From Hyphococcus lacteus (GTDB lineage: Bacteria > Pseudomonadota > Alphaproteobacteria > Caulobacterales > Parvularculaceae), in NCBI RefSeq assembly GCF_041058985.1, contig NZ_JBEHZE010000001.1, positions 2,232,001 through 2,296,000 of the forward strand: DNA of 64,000 nt, written 5' to 3'. This document shows, piece by piece, positions 52,700 to 62,111 of this stretch. Under the pieces are notes generated by a model that worked only from the letters and a program-made list of their open reading frames with translations, had not been told where the DNA came from and made no database searches. Position numbers and translations under genes: made by a program. Numbering within the stretch: position 1 is the first letter of the stretch; each line of letters opens with the position of its first letter.

Positions 52700-54780
52700 C
52701 CAGCACTCAATAATTTGACAGCGTCATCGCGGCTGAACAAATAAAGAAGCGTTCTTAACGCTTCGCCGCGCGCTGATTTTAAATCTGCATCACGTCGCAT
52801 GATCAACTCTGCATCGTCGCGTGCGGCCGCAAGCAATTCCCCGTGAACCGCGATATCGGCTAGTCGAAAACGCGGGAATCCAGATTGGGCTGCACCAAGA
52901 ACATCGCCAGCGCCGCGAAGGCGTAGATCCTCTTCTGCGATTAAAAAACCGTCTTCTGTATCGCGTAAAACATTTAAGCGGGCCTTCGCCGTTTCGCCCA
53001 ACGGGGCTTTATAAAGTAAAATACAACTCGATTTTTTCTCACCGCGCCCAACGCGCCCGCGTAGCTGGTGGAGCTGCGCAAGGCCAAAACGCTCCGCATG
53101 TTCGATGATCATAATCGTAGCGTTAGGGGCATTTACCCCGACTTCGATTACGGTCGTGGCGATCAGAACTTGAATTTCGCCGTTATAGAACCGCTCCATG
53201 ATCGCGTCTTTTTCCGGCCCCGACATTTTTCCATGGACTAACCCGACGCCATCGCCAAGTGCCGTTTTTAAAGTCTCGAATCGCTCTTCGGCGGCGGTAA
53301 GGTCGAGAAACTCTGACTCTTCGACCAACGGACAAACCCAATAGGCTTGCTCGCCATTGGTTGTTGCGCGTTTAAGCCCGTTGACTATTTCATCAATGCG
53401 GCTCATGGAAATCGTGCGCGTATCAACGGGTTTTCGCCCCGGTGGTTTTTCGGTGATCCGGCTGTGGTCCATGTCGCCATAGGCAGTAAGTGATAACGTT
53501 CTGGGAATGGGGGTGGCGGTCATGACCAAAAGATCAGGCTTCGGACCCTTTTGCGTTAACGCCACACGCTGACGGACGCCGAAACGGTGTTGCTCATCAA
53601 TTACCACGAGCGCTAGGTCATGGAAGGCGACGTCATCTTGAAATAGCGCATGGGTGCCGAGTAATATATCGATATCACCATTTGCTAATTGGCGCAGAGT
53701 TTCGCGCCGCGCTGTGCCTTTGTCGCGTCCGGTTAGAATGCCCAGCTTAATACCGGCCGCGAGGGCCAATGGCTCTAGGGATTCAAGATGTTGCCGGGCT
53801 AGGATTTCGGTCGGAGCCATCAACGCCGATTGTCCGCCGCTTTCGATAGCGGTTAGCATCGCAAAAAAAGCGACAATAGTTTTTCCCGACCCGACATCGC
53901 CTTGAAGCAATCGAACCATGCGATCGGGCGCGCGCATATCAGAATATATGTCGTCGAGTGCAAGTTCCTGGGCATTGGTGAGGGAAAAGGGAAGCGCCTT
54001 TTTTGCTTTCGCCAATAAGCGCCCATGGCCAGTGATGGATCGACCGCGTGATTTGATGCGCGCTTTACGGATCAAAAGCAGGGCCAGTTGGTTTGCAAGG
54101 AGTTCATCATAGGCAAGGCGCTGCCGTGTTGGGGCCATGGCTGAAAGCCCGGCCTGACTTTCGGGTGCGTGCATCGCTTCGATGGAATTTTTCCAACTGG
54201 GCCAGTTGCGTGCTTTTAACCAACTGTCGTCTTGCCATTCCGAGAGCGCGGGAACGCGCATCATCGCTTGCGTGACAGCCTTGCGCATGACGCCAGCCGT
54301 TAGCCCTGCCGTCAGCGGATAAATTGGCTCGAAGGTCGGCATGTCGCTAGGTTTGTCGGGGTCAGCCACGTAATCGGGATGCGGCATTTGACGCGCGCCG
54401 TTAAACTCTTCGACCTTGCCGGAGATCAAACGAGTCTGACCTTCGGGCAGAAGGGTTTTCAGATAATCGGCGCGAGCATGAAAATAGACCAGCGTGATAT
54501 ATCCGGTTTCGTCGGAGCAGATCACTTTATACGGTAAGCGACGCCCCTTTGGCGGCGGATCATGACGGTCAACGGTAACGCTGAGGGTCAGGATTCGACC
54601 GGGCGGCGCTTCGGCTATGGTCGGTCTGAATGACCGGTCCACAAGTCCAGCCGGGGCAGTCAGAACCAAGTCTACAACAAGTGGCCCCGCAGCACGGCTA
54701 ATAAGAGCTGCGATCTTAGGGCCTACGCCCGTAAGCACTGTAATGTCTGCAAATAAGGGATTTAGAATAGATGGCCGCAT
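52696..54780 (-). CDS. recG: ATP-dependent DNA helicase RecG
   Basis: RecG remodels stalled forks and Holliday-like structures. An N-terminal wedge/OB domain precedes the helicase: Walker A RLLQGDVGSGKTIVAFFAM near residues 290-310, DEQHRFG as DEAH-like box, VMTATPIPRTLSLTAYGD, and the C-terminal HQLRGRVGRG. Length of 694 residues is normal. The gene is complete. Confidence 0.97.
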   Translation of the reverse strand: MRPSILNPLFADITVLTGVGPKIAALISRAAGPLVVDLVLTAPAGLVDRSFRPTIAEAPPGRILTLSVTVDRHDPPPKGRRLPYKVICSDETGYITLVYFHARADYLKTLLPEGQTRLISGKVEEFNGARQMPHPDYVADPDKPSDMPTFEPIYPLTAGLTAGVMRKAVTQAMMRVPALSEWQDDSWLKARNWPSWKNSIEAMHAPESQAGLSAMAPTRQRLAYDELLANQLALLLIRKARIKSRGRSITGHGRLLAKAKKALPFSLTNAQELALDDIYSDMRAPDRMVRLLQGDVGSGKTIVAFFAMLTAIESGGQSALMAPTEILARQHLESLEPLALAAGIKLGILTGRDKGTARRETLRQLANGDIDILLGTHALFQDDVAFHDLALVVIDEQHRFGVRQRVALTQKGPKPDLLVMTATPIPRTLSLTAYGDMDHSRITEKPPGRKPVDTRTISMSRIDEIVNGLKRATTNGEQAYWVCPLVEESEFLDLTAAEERFETLKTALGDGVGLVHGKMSGPEKDAIMERFYNGEIQVLIATTVIEVGVNAPNATIMIIEHAERFGLAQLHQLRGRVGRGEKKSSCILLYKAPLGETAKARLNVLRDTEDGFLIAEEDLRLRGAGDVLGAAQSGFPRFRLADIAVHGELLAAARDDAELIMRRDADLKSARGEALRTLLYLFSRDDAVKLLSAG

Positions 54781-54856
54781 GATGCTGTGTTAGCGCTGTT
54801 TCTTAGGGTTTTCCAATTCTGAGATCGGGATAAAAGAGATCCCGGAGGATTTATAC

Positions 54857-55246
54857 ATGATCAGATTACTTGCCGCTGTCATTATTGCGGTCATTGTCGG
54901 CTTTGCCACAGCGAAATTCGTCGAAAGCATTGGTGTCGGCTATACGGGACTTGAGGTCTCTGTTGCCTATAAAGGCGTATTAGCGTTTAGCTGGTTTATC
55001 GGTGCATTTGTGGCAGCTTTGTTGGCGTTATTGATTGGTCACCGTTGGGCCCCGCTTGGGGGGCTGGCCGCGAGCGCGATCTTTCTCGCGGCTATGATCG
55101 CAATGTTCTCGAACCCGCTGGGGTGGCTGCTGTGGATATGTGCCGCGGCATTAACTGGTTTAGGCGGTTATGCGGCGATCAAGCTTACAAAGGCGTCGAA
55201 TATCCATCCGAACTTACGGCCCGACGAAAGCCTCTTCGATGAGTGA
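54857..55246 (+). CDS. Small four-helix membrane protein, uncharacterised
   Basis: A 129-residue protein that is almost entirely hydrophobic, with four likely membrane helices around residues 1-20, 40-62, 68-88 and 92-112, and a short polar C-terminus. GGAGG precedes the start. It is not recognised as a family. Its stop overlaps the start of the NUDIX gene by eight bases (ATGAGTGA), which suggests co-translation. Confidence 0.65.
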   Translation: MIRLLAAVIIAVIVGFATAKFVESIGVGYTGLEVSVAYKGVLAFSWFIGAFVAALLALLIGHRWAPLGGLAASAIFLAAMIAMFSNPLGWLLWICAAALTGLGGYAAIKLTKASNIHPNLRPDESLFDE

Positions 55247-56021
55247 CATCTACATTCCTGCCGCGACAATTTTATTGCTACGTGAGGAAAAATCACTGGA
55301 AGTTTTGATGGTCGAACGCCATGCGGATACGCCTTTTGCCGGGGGCGCATTGGTGTTTCCGGGTGGTCGCATTGATCCTGGTGATATGCTTAGGGCGTGG
55401 GCGGATTATTCGACCGGTTTAGATGTGGTCCCGGAGGATCAAAAAGCACCCCGGATTGCGGCAATTCGAGAGGCGTTTGAAGAGACCGGCATTTTGCTTG
55501 CGCGGCGTGATGGCGTGATGGTCGGAAATGATGTGAGCACAGAGTTGGCAGCGTGGCGCGATGTAATCGAAAACGACGATTCGCAATTTCTTGAGATGGT
55601 ACGTCGCGAACGACTAAGCCTCGCTGTTGATGCGCTTCACCTTTATTCGCGTTGGCGTCCACCCGAAAATGTAACCCATCGGCGGTATGACACTTGGTTT
55701 TTTGCTGCGCGGGTACCGGAGGGGCAAGTCGCAAAAGCTGATGGTGGAGAGGCGCTGGAAACAGTTTGGACCACCCCAGCTGATGCAATAACATCGCGTG
55801 ATAAAGGCGAGAGAAAAATGATTTACCCGACGTCGCGTAACGTCGAGCTATTGGGCGTAAGTCATACGATTGAAGATGTGTTTAGTTTTGCGGCCAACCG
55901 GAAAATCGAACCTGTTGTTCCATTTTTGCAAGAATGCGGCGGTGAAACACTTCTCGCTATCCCAAACGACCTTGGTTACCCGGTTACCGAAGAATCTCTC
56001 GATACTGCATTTCGAAGCTAA
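55239..56021 (+). CDS. NUDIX hydrolase (NUDT19-like)
   Basis: A 260-residue nucleoside-diphosphate-linked hydrolase. The start MSDIYIPAATILLLREEKSL lies at an ATG overlapping the upstream stop. The Nudix box is split by an insertion: GGRIDPGD, then about 35 residues, then AAIREAFEETGILLAR. That is the layout of the NUDT7/NUDT19 group, which often cleaves CoA or related compounds. The substrate is not determined. Confidence 0.85.
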   Translation: MSDIYIPAATILLLREEKSLEVLMVERHADTPFAGGALVFPGGRIDPGDMLRAWADYSTGLDVVPEDQKAPRIAAIREAFEETGILLARRDGVMVGNDVSTELAAWRDVIENDDSQFLEMVRRERLSLAVDALHLYSRWRPPENVTHRRYDTWFFAARVPEGQVAKADGGEALETVWTTPADAITSRDKGERKMIYPTSRNVELLGVSHTIEDVFSFAANRKIEPVVPFLQECGGETLLAIPNDLGYPVTEESLDTAFRS

Positions 56022-56608
56022 TCAAGATTCATCGCGGCGATTGCACGCCGGGTATATTCCAGCGCAGCAGCGTCATATAACGTATGAACGACGATTGGCG
56101 TAATCAAATTATCCGTAAACGCATAAATACCACCAAGATAGACACCAACCAAACCGGCAATGACCGCATACAGCCATGTACGCATATGCAAAAGGCCAAA
56201 TAAAATATTCGTCAAAAGAATAGCGAACGCCACGGGGAAGAAGCCATCCAACCATGTTTGGAATACGCCGCGGAACAACAATTCTTCGCTTATGCCTGCT
56301 GCGAGTGCCATGATTGCGATGCGCGGGGGTGTGAACTCAAACCCGATCTCTGAAAAGAATTTGATTTGCGCATTCCGAAACGAAGACAGATTCTCTAGTG
56401 TGGTGTTGGAAAACCACCAAAGAAATGTCACCAAAGGTAATGTTGCGATAACGCCAATCAAAAAATCATTGGCCTCAAGCTTGAATTGTGGCGCAAGCGG
56501 GGTCTTTAGAACAAAGCTAAGCCCGAACGCCACAACGCCCATCATAATAGTGCCGAGAACAACGATAAGAAACGGTTGGGTCGTTGTCCCATTTGGTTCT
56601 TCGTTCAT
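56018..56608 (-). CDS. CPBP family intramembrane metalloprotease
   Basis: A 196-residue membrane protein with the CPBP (Abi) motifs: SEELLFRGVFQTW (glutamate pair plus Arg) near residue 107, a second FGLLHMR histidine, and a third HTLYDAAAL near the C-terminus. Family members include the prenyl-protein protease Rce1 and bacteriocin self-immunity proteins; the target is unknown. It overlaps the NUDIX gene by four bases on the other strand. Confidence 0.82.
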   Translation of the reverse strand: MNEEPNGTTTQPFLIVVLGTIMMGVVAFGLSFVLKTPLAPQFKLEANDFLIGVIATLPLVTFLWWFSNTTLENLSSFRNAQIKFFSEIGFEFTPPRIAIMALAAGISEELLFRGVFQTWLDGFFPVAFAILLTNILFGLLHMRTWLYAVIAGLVGVYLGGIYAFTDNLITPIVVHTLYDAAALEYTRRAIAAMNLD

Positions 56609-56614
56609 TGTTAC

Positions 56615-58081
56615 TTACCGCCGTTTCAAACTTCCCAAAATGCCGCGCACCAGTTCACGCGCGAGGGTGCGCGCTGCCGTTTTAAAAGCAGCTTCGCCCA
56701 CGCTTTGGCGGTTGGAGCGTCGCGATCTAGCTTTTGTCGAACGCGCTTTGCTAGAGGTTTTTTTCGCTTTTTCTGCGGCCTTTTCAGCGGCCTTAGCTTT
56801 TTTCTCTGCGCGAGTCTTTAGGTCTTCATAAGCTGACTGCCGGTCAACAGGTGTATCGTATTTATCGGCCATATCCGAATAGCGCATGATGTCTTTTCGT
56901 TCGGCAGCGGTGAGCGGCCCCATGCGCGACGAGGGCGGACGAATGAGCGTGCGCTCAACGATCCCCGGTGCACCTTTACTCATTAATGTTGAAACTAAGG
57001 CCTCGCCGATACCAAGCTGCTTGATGACGTCTAGGGTTTTAAATGCTGGATTTGGACGAAATGTTTCTGCGGCGGCTTTGACGACCCGTTGTTCGCGCGG
57101 CGTGTAAGCACGCAAAGCATGTTGCACGCGATTACCAAGCTGGCTCGAAACTGAGTCAGGTACATCAAGCGGGTTTTGAGTAACAAAGAATACGCCTACC
57201 CCTTTTGAGCGGATCAGCCGTACAACTTGTTCGACTTTTTGAAGGAGTGCCTTAGGTGCGTCATCAAAAAGCAAATGTGCTTCGTCAAAAAAGAACACGA
57301 GTTTTGGTTTTTCAGGGTCGCCTATTTCGGGGAGTTCTTCGAACAATTCAGACAAAAGCCACAACAAAAACGTCGCGTAAAGTTTAGGCGTATGCATCAG
57401 TTTATCCGCAGCCAGAATATTGACGATGCCTGCACCTTGGTCATCGGTTCGTAGAAAATCCATGAGGTCGAGGGCAGGTTCGCCAAAAAAGTTTTCTGCG
57501 CCTTGCTCTTCGAGCGCTAGGAGGCGTCGTTGGATGGCCCCCACGGATGCGCGCGATACATGGCCATATTCCGCAGACAACTCTTTTGCGCGCTCAGCAA
57601 TCTCGACTAACAGCGCGCGCAAGTCTTTGAGATCGAGCAGCAACAAACCTTCATCATCGGCAAGGCGGAAAGCGAGCGTTAAAACGCCCTCTTGGGTATC
57701 GTTGAGATCGAGAAGACGCGACAGCAAGAGCGGCCCCATTTCCGATACGGTCGCGCGAATGGGGTGGCCTTTCTTGCCAAAAAGGTCCCAAAAACACACT
57801 GGGAAGTCACGCGGCGTGTAGGGATCAAGTTCGATTGTGTCCGCGCGCTTTTGCAGGAAATCTTTCATCACAATCGGCTGGCCGAGGCCGGATAAGTCGC
57901 CCTTTACGTCGGCCACAAAAACGGGAACGCCCGCGTCGGAAAAGCCTTCGGCCATGATCTGTAGTGTGACGGTTTTACCTGTGCCGGTCGCGCCCGAAAT
58001 CAAGCCATGTCGATTCGCATATTTGAGGCTCAATCGCTCGGCTTTCTCGCTTTTTCCTAGAAAAATGGATTGATCCGACAT
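56615..58081 (-). CDS. HerA-like ATPase, DUF853 (YjgR-type)
   Basis: A 488-residue FtsK/HerA-like ATPase. Walker A GATGTGKTVTL lies at 30-40; FADVKGDLSGLGQPI and YTPRDFPVCFWDLFG follow. Walker B reads VFFFDEAHLLFDD, with VFFVTQNPLDVPDSVSSQLG beyond it. The C-terminus is lysine-rich and may bind nucleic acid. The function of this family is not established. The coding strand converges on the CPBP gene with six bases between them. Confidence 0.88.
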   Translation of the reverse strand: MSDQSIFLGKSEKAERLSLKYANRHGLISGATGTGKTVTLQIMAEGFSDAGVPVFVADVKGDLSGLGQPIVMKDFLQKRADTIELDPYTPRDFPVCFWDLFGKKGHPIRATVSEMGPLLLSRLLDLNDTQEGVLTLAFRLADDEGLLLLDLKDLRALLVEIAERAKELSAEYGHVSRASVGAIQRRLLALEEQGAENFFGEPALDLMDFLRTDDQGAGIVNILAADKLMHTPKLYATFLLWLLSELFEELPEIGDPEKPKLVFFFDEAHLLFDDAPKALLQKVEQVVRLIRSKGVGVFFVTQNPLDVPDSVSSQLGNRVQHALRAYTPREQRVVKAAAETFRPNPAFKTLDVIKQLGIGEALVSTLMSKGAPGIVERTLIRPPSSRMGPLTAAERKDIMRYSDMADKYDTPVDRQSAYEDLKTRAEKKAKAAEKAAEKAKKTSSKARSTKARSRRSNRQSVGEAAFKTAARTLARELVRGILGSLKRR

Positions 58082-58354
58082 TTGCCCTCCTGAGGCTGGG
58101 AATTAGCCTAAACGAACCGTAATCGCCGGTTTTAGCGGGCCATAGCCAAATCACAACCGCCAAATGCCCGTAATTACTGATATTTCTGTAATCGACAAGC
58201 CACAGTAGATGACTTGTCATGCCATTTACCCGATGACGCAAACAAGGTAAAATGACGGTGTTGCGTATGGAAATTATTGATGCAGGTTGCAGAAATTCGG
58301 GGCCGCGTAACACAGATTACATCGGGCAAAGTGTAAACAAAGGAAGGGGCAATT

Positions 58355-58870
58355 ATGCTCAGAATTCTTCTCGTTATCGCCGTCGCATTGGCGGTTATTT
58401 TAGGACTAACGACGCTCACGCGTGAAGACGCTGGCGATTCCATGAACGACGCCGCAGAGAATGCGTCAGAGGCAACAGAAGATGCTGTTGATGCAATGGA
58501 AGAAGCCGCAGACGACATGGGCGAGGCCGCAAATGACGCTGGCGACGCTATGGAAGAAATGGCGGACGATGCAACTGATGCTGCTGACGAAGCGGCTGGA
58601 GAATCAGACAGCTTGATGGATCGCGCTGGCGAGATGGCGGATGATGCTGGCGATGCAATCGGTGACGCGGCGTCAGATGCAAAAGAAACTGCTGGTGAGA
58701 TGGCCGAGGATGCTGGAGATGCCATGAATGAAGCTGCCGAAAATATCGGTGAAGCAGCAGACAACATGATGGGCGAAGCAGAGGAAGCTGCGGACGAGGC
58801 CGCTGATGCAGCTAGCGACACTGCCGACGAAGCTACGGATGAAGCTGCGGACGAAGATCCAACGCAGTAA
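58355..58870 (+). CDS. Very acidic Ala/Asp/Glu-rich repeat protein with membrane anchor
   Basis: Residues 1-22 (MLRILLVIAVALAVILGLTT) are a hydrophobic anchor or signal. The remaining ~150 residues are nearly all Ala, Asp, Glu, Gly and Met, with the motif DAxxxAxE recurring at about 11-residue steps, so the chain should form long amphipathic helices with one acidic face. Only one arginine and one lysine occur between residues 29 and 171. It resembles LEA or apolipoprotein-like repeat proteins in composition, but no family was assigned. A terminator follows. Confidence 0.7.
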   Translation: MLRILLVIAVALAVILGLTTLTREDAGDSMNDAAENASEATEDAVDAMEEAADDMGEAANDAGDAMEEMADDATDAADEAAGESDSLMDRAGEMADDAGDAIGDAASDAKETAGEMAEDAGDAMNEAAENIGEAADNMMGEAEEAADEAADAASDTADEATDEAADEDPTQ

Positions 58871-58913
58871 AGCGTTCTATGCTCCTCGACGAGGGGTTCG
58901 CCAAGTCAATAAA

Positions 58914-58948
58914 GACACCGCCTTTCCCACGGGGAAGGCGGTGTTTTT
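58914..58948 (+). terminator. Rho-independent terminator after the acidic repeat gene
   Basis: ACACCGCC pairs with GGCGGTGT, extended by CCC/GGG with one bulged T, around a short loop, and TTTTT follows directly. It ends the acidic repeat gene and lies about 105 bases before the Hpt gene. Confidence 0.85.
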
Positions 58949-59052
58949 CATTAAGCGTTTGTTTACTGTGATATTTAAAAATTTAAGGAACTTGCAGGAT
59001 TTCGAACCTAAATTGTTGTCATGCTTAGGCTACAACTGCGTTAGGAAATACC

Positions 59053-59403
59053 GTGACGAAGCAAATGATTGATTTGGCCCACCTCGAAAAATATGTTTCG
59101 GATGATGTCACGCTCCGTGATGAGATATTGGCGATTTTTGTCGAGCAGATTCATGCTTTGCTTTCTCAGTTTGAAGCGCAACAAGATGATGAGAGCTGGA
59201 AAAATACAGCACACACCCTAAAGGGTGCGTCACGCGGTGTGGGCGCGTGGAAAATTGGCGATCTATGTGAGCAGGCCGAAAAAATAATCGGTGATGACAG
59301 CGCAAAAGAAGAAGCGCGCGAGGCATTTCTGGTATCGCTTCGGCAATTAGCGACAGCCACGATTGAAGAATGTCAGCGTCTAAAAGAACCCGTTATCGCT
59401 TAA
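59053..59403 (+). CDS. Histidine-containing phosphotransfer (Hpt) protein
   Basis: A 116-residue Hpt domain that would relay phosphate between response regulators. His54 sits in AHTLKGASRGVGAW, the canonical HxLKG motif, in a four-helix-bundle pattern. A GTG start with TTAGGA upstream is used; an ATG four codons later is the alternative. No histidine kinase or response regulator is nearby, so its partners lie elsewhere. Its end overlaps the VWA gene on the other strand by 11 bases. Confidence 0.85.
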   Translation: MTKQMIDLAHLEKYVSDDVTLRDEILAIFVEQIHALLSQFEAQQDDESWKNTAHTLKGASRGVGAWKIGDLCEQAEKIIGDDSAKEEAREAFLVSLRQLATATIEECQRLKEPVIA

Positions 59404-60568
59404 GTTCACTCATCGCTTTTTCGATGCCGTTCAAAGTTAGCGGGAACATTCGTTCACTAACTAATTCGCGTAAAATCTGTGTGGATGGAACATAATCCCA
59501 ACTGTCTTTTTGCACGGGGTTAAGCCAAACGACCCGTTCATAAATGTCAGTAAGGCGTTTCATCCAGATTGCGCCAGCTTCTTCGTTGAAATATTCAACC
59601 GACCCGCCGGGCACCGTGATTTCGTAGGGCGACATTGACGCATCTCCCACGAAGATCACTTTGTAGTCGTGCGGGTATTTATGAAGAATATCCCAGGTGG
59701 GAATTTTTTCTGTCCAGCGCCGTTTGTTGTCCTTCCAGACATAGTCGTAAAGGCAGTTATGGAAGTAGAAATATTCCATGTGTTTGAACTCAGCGCGCGC
59801 GGCGGAGAACAATTCTTCGAGAATTTTCACATAAGGGTCCATCGACCCCCCAACATCAAAAAACAACAATACCTTGATCATATTGCGGCGTTCGGGGCGC
59901 ATTTTGATATCAAGATATCCCGCCCGCGCCGTCGCATCGACCGTGTTATCAAGATCGAACTCGTCGGGTGCGCCTTGGCGCGCAAATCGGCGAAGACGCC
60001 GCAATGCCATTTTGATGTTGCGCGTACCGAGCTGAATGTCGTCGTCGAGGTTTTTGTACTCGCGCTTTTCCCAGACTTTCACGGCGCGGCCCTGGCGCTT
60101 GCCTTCATTGCCGATACGCACGCCTTCGGGGTTGAAACCGCCTGATCCAAAAGGCGATGTGCCGCCGGTGCCGATCCATTTATTGCCGCCTTCGTGGCGT
60201 TTCTTTTGCTCCTCAAGACGCTCTTTGAGGGTTTCCATCAGCTTATCCCAACCGCCAAGGGCCTCGATTTCACGCATTTCTTCTTCAGAGAAATAACGCT
60301 CGGTCATCATGCGGAGCCAGTCGTCAGGTACATCGGCCGAGATTTCTTCGCCGATACTCTCAAGTCCCTTGAAAACATGAGAGAAAACCTGATCAAACTT
60401 GTCGAGATTGCGCTCGTCTTTTACAAGGGAAGCGCGCGATAAATAATAAAAATCTTCGACCTTGCGGCCGGCAAGATCAGCATCCATCGCCTCCATAAGG
60501 GTCAGGTATTCCCTTAAAGAAACGGGCAAGCCAGCGGATTTCAATTCGTGAAAAAACTTTGTGAACAT
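59393..60568 (-). CDS. CoxE-like VWA domain protein
   Basis: A 391-residue VWA protein. The N-terminus MFTKFFHELKSAGLPVSLRE is typical of the DUF58/CoxE-like group. The MIDAS motif reads LLFFDVGGSMDPY, so the usual DxSxS has Gly at the third place, as in many of this subfamily. The C-terminal half continues with IFVGDASMSPYE and ERVVWLNPVQ. It may work with a MoxR-type AAA ATPase, which is not in the window. The start is the ATG at MFTKF; a longer upstream frame is less likely. Confidence 0.8.
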   Translation of the reverse strand: MFTKFFHELKSAGLPVSLREYLTLMEAMDADLAGRKVEDFYYLSRASLVKDERNLDKFDQVFSHVFKGLESIGEEISADVPDDWLRMMTERYFSEEEMREIEALGGWDKLMETLKERLEEQKKRHEGGNKWIGTGGTSPFGSGGFNPEGVRIGNEGKRQGRAVKVWEKREYKNLDDDIQLGTRNIKMALRRLRRFARQGAPDEFDLDNTVDATARAGYLDIKMRPERRNMIKVLLFFDVGGSMDPYVKILEELFSAARAEFKHMEYFYFHNCLYDYVWKDNKRRWTEKIPTWDILHKYPHDYKVIFVGDASMSPYEITVPGGSVEYFNEEAGAIWMKRLTDIYERVVWLNPVQKDSWDYVPSTQILRELVSERMFPLTLNGIEKAMSELKR

Positions 60569-60704
60569 GGGGGCTATTGTAGCGGCGCTCGCGTTGAGGG
60601 AAAGAGCGCTATACATCTGGCATTCAGCCGCAGGAAGGCCCCCTGTACTTATTGGCCGATCATGCTACAGCCGACTTAATGCGCATCTAACCGGAGCCGG
60701 AAAA

Positions 60705-62015
60705 ATGGACCACGGAAATAACCAATTTGCCTCAAATGAAGCACTCAAATCCCGCCGGGATGACGCCTGCCCAGTGGGGTTGCCGTCAAAGTCGGGAATA
60801 TATGCTGCGCGCGCTCAGGGCGCGGAGCTATGGGACGTTGAGGGTAAGCGCTATATCGACTTTATCGGCGGCATCGGTGTTTTGAACGTCGGGCACTCCC
60901 ACCCCAAGGTGGTTGAGGCCATTTCCAAACAGGCCAGCAGCTTTGTACACACCGCTTTCGGGATCGCCCAATATGAGAGCTATGTTGAGGTTTGCGAAAA
61001 ACTCAACCGGTTAACGCCGGGTGCCACGCCGAAGAAAACTGCTCTTTTTAATTCGGGTGCAGAGGCCGTCGAGAATGCGATTAAATTCGCTCGTCAGATT
61101 ACCGGCCGCCCGGGCATTATCGCATTTTCAGGTGCGTTCCACGGACGGACCCTGTTGGCGACGACCCTGACGGGTAAATCGAAACCCTATAAAGTTGGCT
61201 TTGGCCCCTATGTGCCTGCGATTTTTCACGGGGAATATCCTGACGAATATCACGGCGTTTCGGTCGCGGATGCGCTCGCCAGCGTCGATCACATTTTCAA
61301 ATCAATGATCAATGCCAACGAAGTAGCAGCGATGATCGTAGAGCCAGTACAAGGTGAGGGCGGGTTTAACCCGGCACCGAAAGAATTCCTCGAAGGCTTG
61401 CGCAAAAAATGTGACGAGCACGGAATTTTGTTGGTGGCGGATGAAATTCAGTCAGGTATGGGCCGCACCGGGAAATACTTCGCGTTCGAACATGTTGGCG
61501 TAGAGCCGGATTTTATATGTATCGCTAAATCAATCGCTGCTGGATTGCCGCTATCGGCGCTAACCGGCAAAGCTGAATTGATGGACAAAGTTGTGCCCGG
61601 TTCTATGGGTTCGACTTATGGTGGTAACCCGGTTGCTTGTGCGGCGGCGCTCGCGGTGTTCGAGATCATCGAAGAAGAGGGGCTTCTAAAGCGCGCCATT
61701 GAAATTGGTGAGAAAACAGAAAGCCGCTGGCGTGAGCTTCAAAATGGTGTGGCCAAGGGCGTGATTGGCGATGTTCGCCGCGTTGGCGGTATGTGCGCTG
61801 TGGAGTTCGTCAAAGATGGCGATCCATCGAAACCAAACGGTGATGTGGCGGCAGCAATTTTAACGGAAGCGCGTTCACGCGGTTTGATTATGACAACGGC
61901 TGGCGCATATGCGCAGTGCTTGCGGTCATTGGTGCCGTTGGTTGTTTCCGATGAATTGCTCGACGAAGGTCTTGATATCTTTGCCGATGCGACCGAAGCA
62001 GCGCTGAAAGCTTAG
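60705..62015 (+). CDS. Class III aminotransferase (4-aminobutyrate / acetylornithine type)
   Basis: A PLP-dependent omega-aminotransferase of 436 residues with GIGVLNVGHSHPKVVEAI, NSGAEAVENAIKFAR, the PLP-Asp strand LLVADEIQSGMGRTG, and FICIAKSIAAGLPLSALTG with the Schiff-base Lys. The overall form is closest to GabT, with acetylornithine aminotransferase as alternative. The start MDHGNNQF has CCGGAGCCGG upstream; the frame extends 48 codons further but overlaps the opposite gene start. Confidence 0.87.
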   Translation: MDHGNNQFASNEALKSRRDDACPVGLPSKSGIYAARAQGAELWDVEGKRYIDFIGGIGVLNVGHSHPKVVEAISKQASSFVHTAFGIAQYESYVEVCEKLNRLTPGATPKKTALFNSGAEAVENAIKFARQITGRPGIIAFSGAFHGRTLLATTLTGKSKPYKVGFGPYVPAIFHGEYPDEYHGVSVADALASVDHIFKSMINANEVAAMIVEPVQGEGGFNPAPKEFLEGLRKKCDEHGILLVADEIQSGMGRTGKYFAFEHVGVEPDFICIAKSIAAGLPLSALTGKAELMDKVVPGSMGSTYGGNPVACAAALAVFEIIEEEGLLKRAIEIGEKTESRWRELQNGVAKGVIGDVRRVGGMCAVEFVKDGDPSKPNGDVAAAILTEARSRGLIMTTAGAYAQCLRSLVPLVVSDELLDEGLDIFADATEAALKA

Positions 62016-62030
62016 TGCGGTTTTGCTGGA

Positions 62031-62106
62031 TCCCGGCTCAAGGCCGGGATGACGGTGGCGGGGTTTCGACCCTATCCTAGGGCGTCATTGCGGGCTTGAC
62101 CCGCAA
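62031..62106. repeat. Pair of palindromic repeats (REP-like)
   Basis: Two hairpins about 50 bases apart, TCCCGGC-TCAAG-GCCGGGA and TTGCGGG-CTTGA-CCCGCAA, share the same stem length and inverse loops. They are flanked by GGGATGACG and GCGTCATTG, the pattern of dispersed repeats common in alphaproteobacterial genomes. They lie between convergent genes and may act as a two-way terminator. Confidence 0.65.
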
Positions 62107-62111
62107 CGCCA

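Noticed and set aside
58174..58821. 215-residue Ser/Ala-rich minus-strand frame
   Set aside because: It is the antisense shadow of the acidic Ala/Asp/Glu repeat gene, whose repetitive codons keep several frames open.
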